Counted from the first letter of the stretch, positions 1 to 8,557 are shown. The stretch: DNA of 50,250 bases from an uncultured Collinsella sp. (GCA_958405195.1 CATYDM010000013.1:1-50250), one strand, 5' to 3'. Numbers and translations are program-made. Notes: generated by a model not told the origin, from the sequence alone.

Positions 1-637
1 GCCGCGCGGCAAGGAGATATATTGCCAGACCGGAGGGCCCCCGCGGGCGGGAATCCCGCACTCCATATTTTGTTCACAAATGAATAGAACCCTCAGTTGC
101 TTCACTGAGGCCGTATTCGAAGCAGCAGCTTCTGATATTGGCGATGGCCAGCTGGTTTATAGGTGTTAAGGCATCGGTCATCTCTGGAGCGCCACTTTAC
201 TCCAAAACCATCAACCATTTGTTTCCCGTCGGTAAAAGGCAGGTTTTGTTCGCCAAGCGTTCTTATATATAGAGAAGTTCGGGTTCGAACCCGTGCCGCG
301 GCAACAAAAAAGCGACCAACCGGAGTCGATCGCTTTCTATTCTATGGTGGAGCATCCAGAGGATGCTTCCGAACTCGTTTTCTCGGTGCCATTCATGCTT
401 TCGAAGCATCGTTCGACCTTCGCAGCCTCATGTTTTGAGGATCTGCCGTGTTTATCACTGTTATTAATGAGTGTGCGGAAGTGATCCTCATACAGATACG
501 TGCGATCCGCCAGAGAACTGAGAAGCATCTTTCTGCAGCCCTCGTTGTCTATCCTCGCATCTCTCAGGTCTTCCGGAAATTCACAAGCAGTCTTAGGGTC
601 AGTTTGTTTCTGCTTTCAGAGACTTGTTTGAGAGTTA
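1..637. other. No confident gene; remnants and one repeat copy
   Basis: This stretch is more AT-rich than the sequence right of 1.68 kb. I see no complete gene. Open minus-strand stretches exist at about 337-618 (no good ribosome binding site; ends in the repeat copy near 340) and about 112-300 (no start codon with a binding site). Both may be gene remnants. A short hairpin (CCTCAGT/ACTGAGG) lies at about 91-111. Positions 281-350 are a near-exact copy of the tRNA-Lys downstream region, listed separately. Confidence 0.4.
281..350 (-). repeat. 70-bp direct repeat A, copy of tRNA-Lys terminator region
   Basis: Positions 281-350 match 1516-1586 with about one indel and a few substitutions. Read on the minus strand the unit contains a CCACCA-like tRNA 3' end, a spacer, a rho-independent terminator hairpin (stem 311-320 with 325-334, then a T-run) and a T-arm-like GGGTTCGAACCC. 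Here the sequence before the CCA is not a tRNA, so the copy is detached from its gene. With copy B it brackets the traX-like gene. Confidence 0.85.
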
Positions 638-1435
638 TTAAAGACAGTTCAAAACAATAAGTGAGACACCATAAAGCAGAGCAAGATGTGCCGGATAGAA
701 AATGTAGAAGAAGTACTTCAGCTTCAGCCCTCGCTTGCCATTATAAAGATTGATAAGCAGCAACGAAACGACCGCGGCAGCAACATCAGGATTAAATACA
801 TTAGCTGTAGCAAACTCAAATCCGCCGCCAACTATATGGCATGACGAAAGGAGCACTGCGCATACTGCAGCAAAGAACATCTTGGCCTTGCTGTCGTGGA
901 ATAAATAGAATGCAGCCACAAGCAGAATGCCATACACGCCGCCATCTAGTTTAGTGTATTCAGCTGCCAGTGCTGTCAAAACAATCAGAGCAATTTCTGC
1001 GATGCGCCTCTTCCATTTTGAAAGACTTTGTATCTTTTCCAGAATAATCAAAAAGACCAAGGAAAGCAGAAGCTCGCACATAACATTTTGTTGCCGAAGG
1101 TCAAAGAGTTGCCCGGTTTGAACGAAATCGTATATGGGCTCCGCAATGATTGCGAAGACAAGAATATTTCGCAGGTACTTCTTTATGTCATGAGTATGCA
1201 AAAATCCCTCAACTATCAAAAAGCAAAATAAGGGAAATGCAATTCTGCCAAGAACATGAAGCACATCCGAAGCCTCGCTTAGAATCGCCCACTGCTCGTC
1301 TGATATCTGATTGTACGATGCGTGAGTCATGATTCCATTGGTCAGGACGATCCTGCTTACATGATCGAGAACCATCGAAATGGCCGCTATTATCTTTAAT
1401 GTGCTGCCGCTAATTCCGTATCTATCTGTTTTCAT
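638..1435 (-). CDS. TraX family membrane protein
   Basis: A 265-residue multi-pass membrane protein, about seven or eight hydrophobic segments. It resembles the TraX family, named after the F-plasmid pilin N-acetylase and related to membrane acyltransferases. The recognisable parts are the N-terminal LKIIAAISMVLDH, the GRIAFPLFCFLIVEGF segment near residues 63-78 and the C-terminal KYFFYIFYPAHLALLY, where the FYxxYPxH pattern is the family hallmark. Length is typical. The start has an AAAGGA binding site. In chromosomes such proteins are thought to acetylate surface or secreted substrates, but the target here is unknown. No conjugation gene is nearby. The gene sits alone between 70-bp direct repeats, in sequence richer in A/T than its right-hand neighbours, which suggests acquisition. 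Confidence 0.85.
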   Translation of the reverse strand: MKTDRYGISGSTLKIIAAISMVLDHVSRIVLTNGIMTHASYNQISDEQWAILSEASDVLHVLGRIAFPLFCFLIVEGFLHTHDIKKYLRNILVFAIIAEPIYDFVQTGQLFDLRQQNVMCELLLSLVFLIILEKIQSLSKWKRRIAEIALIVLTALAAEYTKLDGGVYGILLVAAFYLFHDSKAKMFFAAVCAVLLSSCHIVGGGFEFATANVFNPDVAAAVVSLLLINLYNGKRGLKLKYFFYIFYPAHLALLYGVSLIVLNCL

Positions 1436-1453
1436 TTCGTTTTCCTTTCTTTG

Positions 1454-1472
1454 GGTGGGCCGTCAGGGGTTC
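1454..1472 (-). repeat. tRNA-Lys 3'-end fragment
   Basis: The 19 bases ggtgggccgtcaggggttc are identical to 1582-1600, the acceptor/T-arm end of the intact tRNA-Lys. The copy breaks off inside the T-loop and is followed at 1474-1488 by a GC-rich hairpin with a TTC loop (GCCTGC/GCAGGC), then by the T-arm-like start of repeat B. The same layout occurs beside tRNA-Gly. Confidence 0.85.
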
Positions 1473-1515
1473 AGCCTGCTTCGCAGGCGGCCGCTACGGC
1501 GCCCCGCGCCCCGAC

Positions 1516-1586
1516 GGGTTCGAACCCGTGCACCGGCAACAAAAAAAGCGACCAACCGGAGTCGATCGCTTTCTATTCTATGGTGG
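1516..1586 (-). repeat. 70-bp direct repeat B at the tRNA-Lys 3' end
   Basis: This is the in-place counterpart of repeat A: the tRNA-Lys CCA end, the terminator and a T-arm-like GGGTTCGAACCC. The two copies are 1,235 bp apart in the same orientation and enclose the traX-like gene. Such a duplication at a tRNA 3' end is what site-specific integration would leave, but no integrase gene is present. Confidence 0.8.
1541..1570 (-). terminator. Terminator of tRNA-Lys
   Basis: On the minus strand a 10-bp stem (1561-1570 with 1547-1556, two G-U pairs) with a 4-base loop is followed by a run of T. It lies 10 bases after the CCA end of tRNA-Lys. Confidence 0.8.
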
Positions 1587-1656
1587 GCCGTCAGGGGTTC
1601 GAACCCTGGACCTTGGGATTAAAAGTCCCCTGCTCTGCCAGCTGAGCTAACGGCCC
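1581..1656 (-). tRNA. tRNA-Lys (anticodon UUU)
   Basis: A complete 76-base cloverleaf including an encoded CCA. The acceptor stem is GGGCCGU/ACGGCCC with discriminator A, the D-arm reads TAGCTCAGCTGGCAGAGCA, the anticodon loop is CTTTTAA giving anticodon UUU, and the T-arm is CAGGGTTCGAACCCTG. It follows the M29 aminopeptidase gene on the same strand by 28 bases and has its own terminator. Confidence 0.97.
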
Positions 1657-1684
1657 GCGGGTGGCATTGTACCACGGTCTGGGA

Positions 1685-2965
1685 CTATTCCCAACTCCAT
1701 TGGCCGTTCTGGAAAATCACAACTTCACGTCCATCAGGCGTAATGCCCTTAATATCGATGTCGTCCGTGCCGATCATAAAATCGACGTGCGCGCTCGAGA
1801 CGTTAACGCCATGCTCCAGGAGCTCTTCCTTGGACATGTCGTACCCACCCTCGATGCATTCGGGGAAACCGACACCTAGCGCGAGATGGCAGCTAGCGTT
1901 CTCGTCATAGAGCGTGTCATAGAACAGAACGCCGCTTTCGCGGATCGGAGTGTTCTTGGAAATGAGCGCGACCTCGCCCAGATGAGCGGCACCTTCATCG
2001 GTGTCAATAATGCTCGCAAGCGTCGCCTTGCCCACACGGGCATCGTAGTCCACTACGCGGCCGGCCTTGAACTTAATCCAAAATTCGTCAACCTTGTTAC
2101 CGTGGTGAATGAGCGGCATAGCCGAATACACGATACCGTCGGCACGCATACGATCAGGCGAGGTGAAGACCTCCTCGGTGGGGATGTTGGGGAAGAAGGG
2201 GTGTCCATCGGGCGTCTTACCCTTGCCGCCGGCCCACTCGTGACCCTTCGTCATGCCAATCGTCAGATCGGTTCCATTTGCCGCGGTGTAATGTAGGCGG
2301 TCAAAACGATTGTCGTTCAGGAAACGCAGGTTCTTTTCGAATGCCGCGTCATGAAGCTCCCAGTCGCTCTCCGGGTCCTGGCCATCGGCACGAGCGGTGT
2401 GCAGAATCGCATTCCACAGCTTATAGATTGCAACCTCATCGGCGTCTCCCGGGAACACCTCGCGCGCCCATGCCACGACCGGAGCGCCAGCGATGCACCA
2501 CGGGTTGATGTTGTAGTCCAGTCCACGGCGGAAGACCTTGCACTGCGTATTCCTTGCCTTAGAAGCTGCAGCAGGCTTGGCGGGATCGATACCCTTAAGG
2601 GCGGCAGGGTCCGCACCCTCGATAAAGATAAAGCAGGCGCCGTCCTGGGCCAGGGAATCCAGCTGCAGGCGCTTCCACTCGGGCGTCTGCTCAAAATAGC
2701 TTTTATCGACATGCTCGTACGTGAGCCTCGTCACGGCATCATCGGCCCAAATGACCGTCACGTGACCAGCGCCGGCGGCATAAGCCTCCGCGACCACCAC
2801 GCGGGCAAAGGGCGCGCACTCGACCGGAGACTGAACGACAACCTCCTGGCCGGGCTTGACGTTTACGCCCTTGCGGACAACCAGGCGCGCATAGTTTTTA
2901 ATCTTGGGCTCCAGGGCCTTCATGCCCTCCAGAGCTTCTTCGACCGTCAGGGCAGCTCGAATCAT
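1685..2965 (-). CDS. M29 family aminopeptidase
   Basis: A cytoplasmic metallo-aminopeptidase of peptidase family M29 (AmpS/PepS/T type), which removes N-terminal residues from peptides using two metal ions. The protein has about 426 residues, close to the usual 400-420. Visible family blocks are NIPTEEVFTSPD (metal-binding Glu), GEVALI, FYDTLYDENASCHLALG (metal-binding His) and HVDFMIGT near the C-terminus. I choose the ATG at 2965 (protein starts MIRAALT) because GGAG lies six bases upstream of it. The ATG at 2977 overlaps that site. It stands downstream of the two-TM gene, from which a terminator at 2994-3024 separates it, so it probably has its own promoter in the short gap. A housekeeping role in peptide turnover is inferred. 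Confidence 0.93.
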   Translation of the reverse strand: MIRAALTVEEALEGMKALEPKIKNYARLVVRKGVNVKPGQEVVVQSPVECAPFARVVVAEAYAAGAGHVTVIWADDAVTRLTYEHVDKSYFEQTPEWKRLQLDSLAQDGACFIFIEGADPAALKGIDPAKPAAASKARNTQCKVFRRGLDYNINPWCIAGAPVVAWAREVFPGDADEVAIYKLWNAILHTARADGQDPESDWELHDAAFEKNLRFLNDNRFDRLHYTAANGTDLTIGMTKGHEWAGGKGKTPDGHPFFPNIPTEEVFTSPDRMRADGIVYSAMPLIHHGNKVDEFWIKFKAGRVVDYDARVGKATLASIIDTDEGAAHLGEVALISKNTPIRESGVLFYDTLYDENASCHLALGVGFPECIEGGYDMSKEELLEHGVNVSSAHVDFMIGTDDIDIKGITPDGREVVIFQNGQWSWE

Positions 2966-2993
2966 GTGCCACTCCATCTATCTATAGAACAGT

Positions 2994-3024
2994 AAAAAGG
3001 CGCGCCGCTAAAACGACGTGCCTT
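2994..3024 (-). terminator. Terminator after the two-TM protein gene
   Basis: On the minus strand an 11-bp stem (3014-3024 with 2997-3007, one mismatch and one wobble) is followed by TTTTT. It lies between 3055 and the M29 aminopeptidase gene. Confidence 0.65.
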
Positions 3025-3054
3025 ATATCTTAGCGATATGTATGAATACAAACG

Positions 3055-3630
3055 CTACTTCTTCTTGGAGTCCTTCTTGTCCTCCTCGGCAGCCGCGCGC
3101 TCAATAAGAGCGTTGAGCTTGTTCTCGGACATGCCCTCGGCCTGCGTGCGGTACATGTTGCGCAGGGGACGGATACGAACGAAGTCGTAGATAAAGTCAC
3201 CCAGGATGATGACATAGGACAAAACGATGCCGACCATCTGGACGGGGCTGGACACCGTGCCGCCGGGAGCGAAGTAGAGCGAAGCCCAAATTGCCACGAC
3301 GAGCACCATGCCGATAGCGAGCACAGCCCACCAAATACGGCGACGCTTGGTGTAGTCCTCATCCTGCTTGAGGAGAATATTCGACACCGTGTAGATACGA
3401 TCCTCGCGAGCACGCTGCTTGGCCTTGCGGGCGCGCTTCTCCTCCTTGGAAAGGCCGTCCAGGTTTTCACCCTTCTCGAGCTCTTTGCGGCGTGCCTTGG
3501 ATGATGCCGGCACGACGCGAACGGAGCTCGCTGCCTGGCGGGCGGGTTTAGCAGATGCGGCGGACTTGCGCGCAACCCCGGTAACTTCGTGGGATTGCGT
3601 GCGCTTGTTCGTGGCGCTACGGGTACTCAC
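3055..3630 (-). CDS. Two-TM membrane protein of unknown function
   Basis: A 191-residue protein I cannot name. Residues 1-95 are basic and rich in Ala, Ser, Lys and Arg, with a charged KEEKRARKAKQRAREDR stretch. Two membrane segments follow at about 100-121 and 130-150, then a charged tail that ends in a poly-Lys cluster. This layout resembles the actinobacterial DUF3043 type, but I see no decisive motif. The start codon is GTG, placed directly after the purC stop (TAAGTG), so the two genes are almost certainly co-transcribed and translationally coupled. A terminator follows at 2994-3024. No purine-related function can be read from the protein. Confidence 0.75.
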   Translation of the reverse strand: MSTRSATNKRTQSHEVTGVARKSAASAKPARQAASSVRVVPASSKARRKELEKGENLDGLSKEEKRARKAKQRAREDRIYTVSNILLKQDEDYTKRRRIWWAVLAIGMVLVVAIWASLYFAPGGTVSSPVQMVGIVLSYVIILGDFIYDFVRIRPLRNMYRTQAEGMSENKLNALIERAAAEEDKKDSKKK

Positions 3631-4518
3631 TTATGCGTTCTCCTTCATGCTTGTGAACTGGGAGCCCGTGATGATCTGGAAGGCCTCGCGATAGCGCTCG
3701 GACGTGCCATCGATGACCTCGGCGGGCAGATGCGGGGTCTCCCCCGTCATATCCCAGTTGGCTTTGAGCCAATTGCGGACGAATTGTTTGTCGTAGCTAG
3801 GTTGAATCTTGCCCTCCTCGTAGCTGGCGGCGGGCCAGAAACGGCTGGAGTCGGGCGTTAGGCACTCGTCGATCAGCGTAACCTTGCCATCGATGACACC
3901 GAACTCGAACTTGGTGTCGGCAATGATGATGCCACGGGTCGCTGCATACTCGGCGGCAGCCTTGTAAATCTTGAGGGACAGGTCGCGAATCTGCGCGGCG
4001 ATATCCTCACCCACGATCTCGCAGCAACGCTCGAACGAAATGTTCTCGTCGTGGTCGCCGATCTCGGCCTTCGTGGACGGCGTGAACAGCGGCTCGGGAA
4101 GCTTGGAGGCCTCGGTCAGACCCTCGGGCAGCTGAATGCCGCAGACGGTGCCGTTCTCGTCATAGGTCTTCTTGCCCGAACCGGTCAGATAGCCGCGGAC
4201 GATGCACTCGATAGGAATCGTCTGGGCCTTCTTGACCAGCATGGCGCGGCCTGCGAGGTAGTCACGATACTCGGCAAACTCCTCGGGGAAATCCGCCGGG
4301 TCGATGGAGACGAGGTGGTTGGGAACGATGTCGGCAAATTTATCGAACCAGAATGCCGAGATACGGTTGAGCACCTCTCCCTTAAACGGAATCTCGTCGG
4401 GGAGAATAAAGTCGAACGCAGAAATGCGGTCGGTGGCGACCATCAGCAGGTTTTCACCGGCATCATAGATATCACGAACCTTGCCACGGGAATCCGGACG
4501 ACGCTCCATCGTTGTCAC
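3631..4518 (-). CDS. purC: Phosphoribosylaminoimidazole-succinocarboxamide synthase
   Basis: SAICAR synthetase, which joins CAIR and aspartate with ATP hydrolysis in de novo purine synthesis. It acts in the cytoplasm. Family blocks include GKVRDIYDAG (nucleotide loop), ATDRISAFDFILPDEIPFKG, IPIECIVRGYLTGSG, the GDHDENISF segment and LIDECLTPDSSRFWPA. Length of about 295 is typical of the longer, eukaryote-like PurC class. The first possible GTG (4527) overlaps the ribosome binding site AAGGAG. The GTG at 4518, eight bases after it, is the more likely start. It sits downstream of a two-component system, with about 110 bp between, containing a small hairpin (TGCGGG/CCCGCA) at about 4552-4571. 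purB lies about 7 kb away on the same strand and is not in the same operon. Confidence 0.96.
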   Translation of the reverse strand: MTTMERRPDSRGKVRDIYDAGENLLMVATDRISAFDFILPDEIPFKGEVLNRISAFWFDKFADIVPNHLVSIDPADFPEEFAEYRDYLAGRAMLVKKAQTIPIECIVRGYLTGSGKKTYDENGTVCGIQLPEGLTEASKLPEPLFTPSTKAEIGDHDENISFERCCEIVGEDIAAQIRDLSLKIYKAAAEYAATRGIIIADTKFEFGVIDGKVTLIDECLTPDSSRFWPAASYEEGKIQPSYDKQFVRNWLKANWDMTGETPHLPAEVIDGTSERYREAFQIITGSQFTSMKENA

Positions 4519-4628
4519 GTGAGTCACTCCTTACCAAAATACGACAGTAATGCGGGTTCTTTCCCGCACGTTTTCGCAAACTCGGAGCGGCAGGGACGAA
4601 ACCCCCTCCTTCACCGAATAGCGAAAAG

Positions 4629-6194
4629 CTAGTGCTCCATTGTAGTAGATGCCGCGTCCGCCGTGTGCTCGCGAGGCAGATGAATCGTAAAAGTCGTACC
4701 CTTTCCAAGCTCCGACTCCACGGATATGTAGCCGTGATGACGCTCGACAATCTGCTTGGTCACGGCGAGGCCCACGCCCAGGCCACCCGCCTCGCGGGCG
4801 CGACTGGCGTCGGCACGCCAAAAACGACCGAAGATGCGCGACAAATCATCCTTGGCGATACCGATGCCCGTATCCGAAACCGCGATATCGACGTGCTTGC
4901 GGTCGCTGAGCACCGACACCACGACCCAACCCCCCTCGGGGGTATAGCGCATGGCGTTACTCAAGAGGTTGATGACGCATTGCGTGATCATGTCGGGATC
5001 CGCCTCGACAACGTCATCGTGGCCCTGCGTCTCATCTGCAAAGCGCAAACGCAGGTCACGGTCGGCAAACAAGCGCTCCTGGCCATTCACAATCGAACGC
5101 ACAAACGGCACCATATCCACCGGCTCCAGGTTGAGTGGCGCGGTACTGTTTTCCATGCGCGACAGGTCGAGCATCTGCTGCACCAGACGGGCCAGACGAC
5201 GCGTCTCGGATGCGACCGTTTCCAGGTGTTCGTCATCGGTGGGATACACACCGTCTTGCATGGCCTCGACCGTTGCAAGCATGGCCATGAGCGGCGTGCG
5301 CAGCTCGTGGGCAACATCAGAGGTCAGGCGCTTCTCGTGCTTCATGTCCTTCTCGAGTGAGGTGGCCATCTCGTCGAAGGTCTCTCCCAGCTGATCGATC
5401 TCATCATCGCCGCGCAAGCCCGTACGAGCGGACAGGTCTCCATCGCGAATCTGCTTGGCGGTGCTGGTAATACGATGAATCGGCTTGGTGAGCATGCGCG
5501 ACATGAGCGCTCCGATAACGACCGAGATGCAGACGGCCACAACCGCGGCAAGGGCCATGGCGTTAAAGGTCTTCTCTCTGAATGCTGAGTCTGCCCTGGT
5601 GAGCAGGGCGTCGGAGCCAATCGCCCACAATTTGACCTGACCCACGTGCTCGCCGGAGGACGTCACGATTTCAACGTTGGCAACACTATTGGAATCGGTG
5701 GGAGCAGACGAGACCGGGCTGTGCGATGCCCTCTTTCCGCTCGCATCGTCGGTCGTCGCCTGATTTTCGCGTACATCGGCAGTAGCGCTTGCCGAGGGCC
5801 ACGAGTCGTCGTAGACGATGACGCCCTTTTTATTGACGACCTGCATACCAAGATCGTCGGACACCAAACTCGATGTCGCGACCGTACGCAGCTCCCCCGC
5901 AGTCCAAGAACCGTTTTCCTCATATGACGTTGCCAACTTTTCGGCAGCGGAATTGGCGATTTCGACAATATTGGAGCGCGTGTAATCCGTAAAAACCGTG
6001 CCCCATACAACGGAGACTACGCCCACCAGCACCAATACCGTCATGAGCGATGTCAGGGCAAAAGCCAGGGCCATGCGCGAGGGATAGCTCATCGTTGGCC
6101 GTGAATCGGAACGAGGCGTGTTCCAACTAGCCTTGGAACCCGCCTCGTTCTCCTGCTTATGCTTTTGCCCGATTTCAAAGCGCGCAGGTGTCAT
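4629..6194 (-). CDS. Sensor histidine kinase
   Basis: A 521-residue membrane sensor kinase. It has a basic cytoplasmic N-terminus, TM1 at about residues 41-66, an extracytoplasmic sensor region of about 140 residues, TM2 at about 213-233, a HAMP domain, a HisKA domain with phospho-acceptor His296 in SDVAHELRTPL, and an HATPase domain with N-box QCVINLLSNAMRYT, G1 DTGIGI and G2 GLGVGLAV. All catalytic motifs look intact. It follows its response regulator by 12 bases, and AAGGGA overlaps the regulator's stop region, so the two are an operon. Layout matches the OmpR/EnvZ-type (BaeS/ResE-like) class. The stimulus cannot be deduced. The sensor domain is Ser/Thr/Asp-rich with a low-complexity stretch at about 140-165. 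Confidence 0.93.
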   Translation of the reverse strand: MTPARFEIGQKHKQENEAGSKASWNTPRSDSRPTMSYPSRMALAFALTSLMTVLVLVGVVSVVWGTVFTDYTRSNIVEIANSAAEKLATSYEENGSWTAGELRTVATSSLVSDDLGMQVVNKKGVIVYDDSWPSASATADVRENQATTDDASGKRASHSPVSSAPTDSNSVANVEIVTSSGEHVGQVKLWAIGSDALLTRADSAFREKTFNAMALAAVVAVCISVVIGALMSRMLTKPIHRITSTAKQIRDGDLSARTGLRGDDEIDQLGETFDEMATSLEKDMKHEKRLTSDVAHELRTPLMAMLATVEAMQDGVYPTDDEHLETVASETRRLARLVQQMLDLSRMENSTAPLNLEPVDMVPFVRSIVNGQERLFADRDLRLRFADETQGHDDVVEADPDMITQCVINLLSNAMRYTPEGGWVVVSVLSDRKHVDIAVSDTGIGIAKDDLSRIFGRFWRADASRAREAGGLGVGLAVTKQIVERHHGYISVESELGKGTTFTIHLPREHTADAASTTMEH

Positions 6195-6206
6195 ATGTGA
6201 TTTCCC

Positions 6207-6929
6207 TTATTTCTCGTCCGACTTATCGGTCTTGGTCGGAGCCTCGAAGCGGTAGCCGACACCGTGGACGGTGTAGAGCCACTTGGGCTTCTTGGGGTCG
6301 TCGCCCAGCTTGGCGCGAAGGTTCTTCACGTGGCTGTCGATGGTGCGCTCGTAACCCTCAAAGTCGTAGCCGAGCACCTTCTCGACCAGCTCCATGCGGT
6401 TGTAGACGCGGCCGGGATGACGGGCAAGCGTGGTGAGCAGCTTGAACTCGGAAGCCGTCAGGTCGACTTCCTTGCCCTCGACCAAAATCTTGTGGCCCGA
6501 GATGTCAATGACCAGATCGCCAAAGTCGAGCACCTCGACGGCCGGCTCATCGGCCTGGTGGGCACGGCGGAACAAGGCGCGCACGCGCGCGACAAGCTCG
6601 CGCGGCGAGAACGGCTTGATCAGGTAGTCGTCGGCGCCGAGCTCGAGGCCGATAATACGGTCCTCGATCTCGCCCTTGGCCGTCAGCATAATGATGGGGA
6701 CATCCGAGGTGTCGCGAATGGTGCGGCAAACGCGCTCGCCGGGAATCTTGGGGAGCATGAGGTCGAGCACGACCAGGTCGAACTGATGCTTCTCGAACTC
6801 CTCGATAGCGGACTGGCCGTCGCCCACGCCCACAACCCAATAGCCCTCGCGCTCGAGATAGGCAGCGACAGCGTCACGGATTGCCTTCTCATCCTCGACC
6901 AGCAGAATCTTTTTTGCATCTGAAGCCAT
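6207..6929 (-). CDS. OmpR-family response regulator
   Basis: A 240-residue DNA-binding response regulator and partner of the adjoining histidine kinase. The receiver domain (residues about 7-120) has the acidic pair VEDE (12-14), phospho-acceptor Asp56 in VVLDLMLP, the Thr of MLTAKG and Lys in YLIKPFSPREL. The C-terminal winged helix (about 145-235) has ASEFKLLTTLARHPGRVYNRMELVEKV and ERTIDSHVKNLRAKLGDD, ending VHGVGYRFE, typical of the PhoB/OmpR class. The ATG at 6929 is chosen because AGGGGGG lies seven bases before it. An upstream TTG would overlap this site. The 150 bp upstream contain a small hairpin at 6995-7012, whose role is unknown. Confidence 0.95.
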   Translation of the reverse strand: MASDAKKILLVEDEKAIRDAVAAYLEREGYWVVGVGDGQSAIEEFEKHQFDLVVLDLMLPKIPGERVCRTIRDTSDVPIIMLTAKGEIEDRIIGLELGADDYLIKPFSPRELVARVRALFRRAHQADEPAVEVLDFGDLVIDISGHKILVEGKEVDLTASEFKLLTTLARHPGRVYNRMELVEKVLGYDFEGYERTIDSHVKNLRAKLGDDPKKPKWLYTVHGVGYRFEAPTKTDKSDEK

Positions 6930-7082
6930 AACACGGCCCCCCTGTCTCAATTAGCTAAGAACAAGCTCATTTTAACGCACCTGAGCCCACCGGGTATCGC
7001 ATGGGTGCGATAGCTCGGCGGGCGGTACTCATAGTCACAACGCGCTTATTCCCCTGTCGACGCCTTTTTAACCCCTCGGAGA

Positions 7083-8294
7083 CTAAAGAGAGAACAAGCG
7101 AGCGGTAACCGTCTCGGGAATCCCCTGACTGTTACGCACCGTTGCGTACGTTAAGAACGAGTTCGATTTACCCGCCGTAGCAGGATAATCGCCATACTCC
7201 AAGGCTCGGTCGGGCGACAGAAGCGAGCCGTAGGTCTTAGCCGAAGTGTCAATCAAAAAATGCGACGCCTGAACTTTAACCAGGTATTTGTTTTTCCTTC
7301 CCGCAGCGCACGCGAGCGGCTCACGCGAAAGGAAGAGGTACGGCCCGCCCTCGTTACCGATATAGGTGCCCATATTGCCCAGGCTGCCCACACCGCTATA
7401 CGTCGCCTCAATGGAGAACACGAAGGTGTCGCCCATATACACGGCCTCGAAAGGCGAAACCGACGAAGGCAGCACCAGCTGAGCTCGCTTCGTTTTGTTG
7501 CCGTCAGTCAGGTCGATCGCCGTCATACCGTAATAGACGCCCTCATCATTGTGCACGCGGGGCGAGATGGTCAGGATGCCGTCGCTCACACGCGGGGCGG
7601 ATGCGAAACGGCCCGTCGACTTCCAAATAGTCTCAGGCTTGGACTCGCTGGGCGACTGACGGTAGCAGTACGAATCGTTACTCGTCTTGGCGCCGCCGGA
7701 CGAAGGCATCTTATACCAGATGACCGACGACCCATACGCTGTGAAGAGCGGCGGATCGTAGTTTTCGCCACCGCGGTCGAGCTCAACAGCGTTGCCGGTA
7801 AGGGAGGAGCCTGCAAGGTTTTGCGCATAGAGTTTCCAGGACGCATTGGCAAAGTTCATCTCGACCCACGCGAACACGCCATCACCCGCGCGAACGTCGT
7901 AAAACGCATAACCGGTTCCCTCAATGGGATCCTCAATAAGTGTGGTAAGCGAGCCATCGCCTAGGTTGAGCACACCAAGCGTATTGGCATGCAGGGCAGA
8001 AGCAGGCGCCATCATCGCGGCAGCGTAGTCGCCATCGCAGTAGTACAGCAGCGTGCCCAGCGGCAGCGTCCACGAGGCTGCGGGCTCAAGATCGATATCG
8101 ACAGCCTCGTACTCATCAGTGATCGAGACAATCTTCGAATCGTCCTTGATAACCTGCGGCTCGCCAGCGGCGTCATCACTCGTGCCCGTTTTTTTCGAGC
8201 AACCGGCCAGTACGGCAGCAGCACCGGTAGCGGCGCCACCCAGCACAAAACCTCGACGCGTTATTCCATTCTTAAAGCGATCAGCGATGCTCAT
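7083..8294 (-). CDS. Tat-exported lipoprotein of unknown function
   Basis: A 403-residue exported protein. The N-terminus has a twin-arginine motif TRRGF, a hydrophobic GGAATGAAAVLAGC stretch and a lipobox LAGC, so it should be folded, exported by Tat and lipid-anchored. The mature part has repeating WxxY, DG and beta-rich stretches, suggesting a beta-propeller or similar fold, but I do not recognise a family. Tat export often goes with a bound cofactor or cytoplasmic folding; none is visible. The ATG at 8294 shares its A with the upstream TAA stop (TAATG), so it is translationally coupled to the TSCPD gene. A start further upstream would lie inside that gene and place the Tat signal too far from the N-terminus. 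Confidence 0.8.
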   Translation of the reverse strand: MSIADRFKNGITRRGFVLGGAATGAAAVLAGCSKKTGTSDDAAGEPQVIKDDSKIVSITDEYEAVDIDLEPAASWTLPLGTLLYYCDGDYAAAMMAPASALHANTLGVLNLGDGSLTTLIEDPIEGTGYAFYDVRAGDGVFAWVEMNFANASWKLYAQNLAGSSLTGNAVELDRGGENYDPPLFTAYGSSVIWYKMPSSGGAKTSNDSYCYRQSPSESKPETIWKSTGRFASAPRVSDGILTISPRVHNDEGVYYGMTAIDLTDGNKTKRAQLVLPSSVSPFEAVYMGDTFVFSIEATYSGVGSLGNMGTYIGNEGGPYLFLSREPLACAAGRKNKYLVKVQASHFLIDTSAKTYGSLLSPDRALEYGDYPATAGKSNSFLTYATVRNSQGIPETVTARLFSL

Positions 8295-8557
8295 TAGGCG
8301 ATCTCTGCGCGAGCGGCCTCGATAGCGCGCGTAAGCTGATCGGCGCAAGAGGTCTTTTTCATACCGCAGGTATTACCAGCGAGAACCTCGATTACGCGAT
8401 CGGCGGGAGCGCCCTCGACCAGCCTGGAGATGGCCTTGAGGTTGCCATCGCAGCCGCCGGTAAACTCGACGCCCAGCACCTTGCTGCCATCGTCAGAGAG
8501 ATTGAGGTGAATATTGCGAGAGCATACACCCTGAGGCTTGTAGTCAAAACTAATCAT
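8294..8557 (-). CDS. TSCPD domain-containing protein
   Basis: An 87-residue cytoplasmic protein of the small TSCPD family (TIGR03905 type). The family pattern is clear: an N-terminal YKPQGVCSRNI, the central FTGGCDGNLKAISRLVEG, then the cysteine-containing NTCGMKKTSCADQL. The second half is related to the C-terminal TSCPD domain of class II ribonucleotide reductases. Four cysteines could bind a metal, but the function of the family is not established. Good length for the family. It is the first gene of a pair with the Tat lipoprotein, which overlaps its stop by one base. About 110 bp separate it from the cyclase gene on its right. Confidence 0.92.
   Translation of the reverse strand: MISFDYKPQGVCSRNIHLNLSDDGSKVLGVEFTGGCDGNLKAISRLVEGAPADRVIEVLAGNTCGMKKTSCADQLTRAIEAARAEIA

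Noticed and set aside
337..528. Possible 63-residue protein on the minus strand
   Set aside because: No ribosome binding site, no family likeness and its end runs into the repeat copy. At most a remnant.
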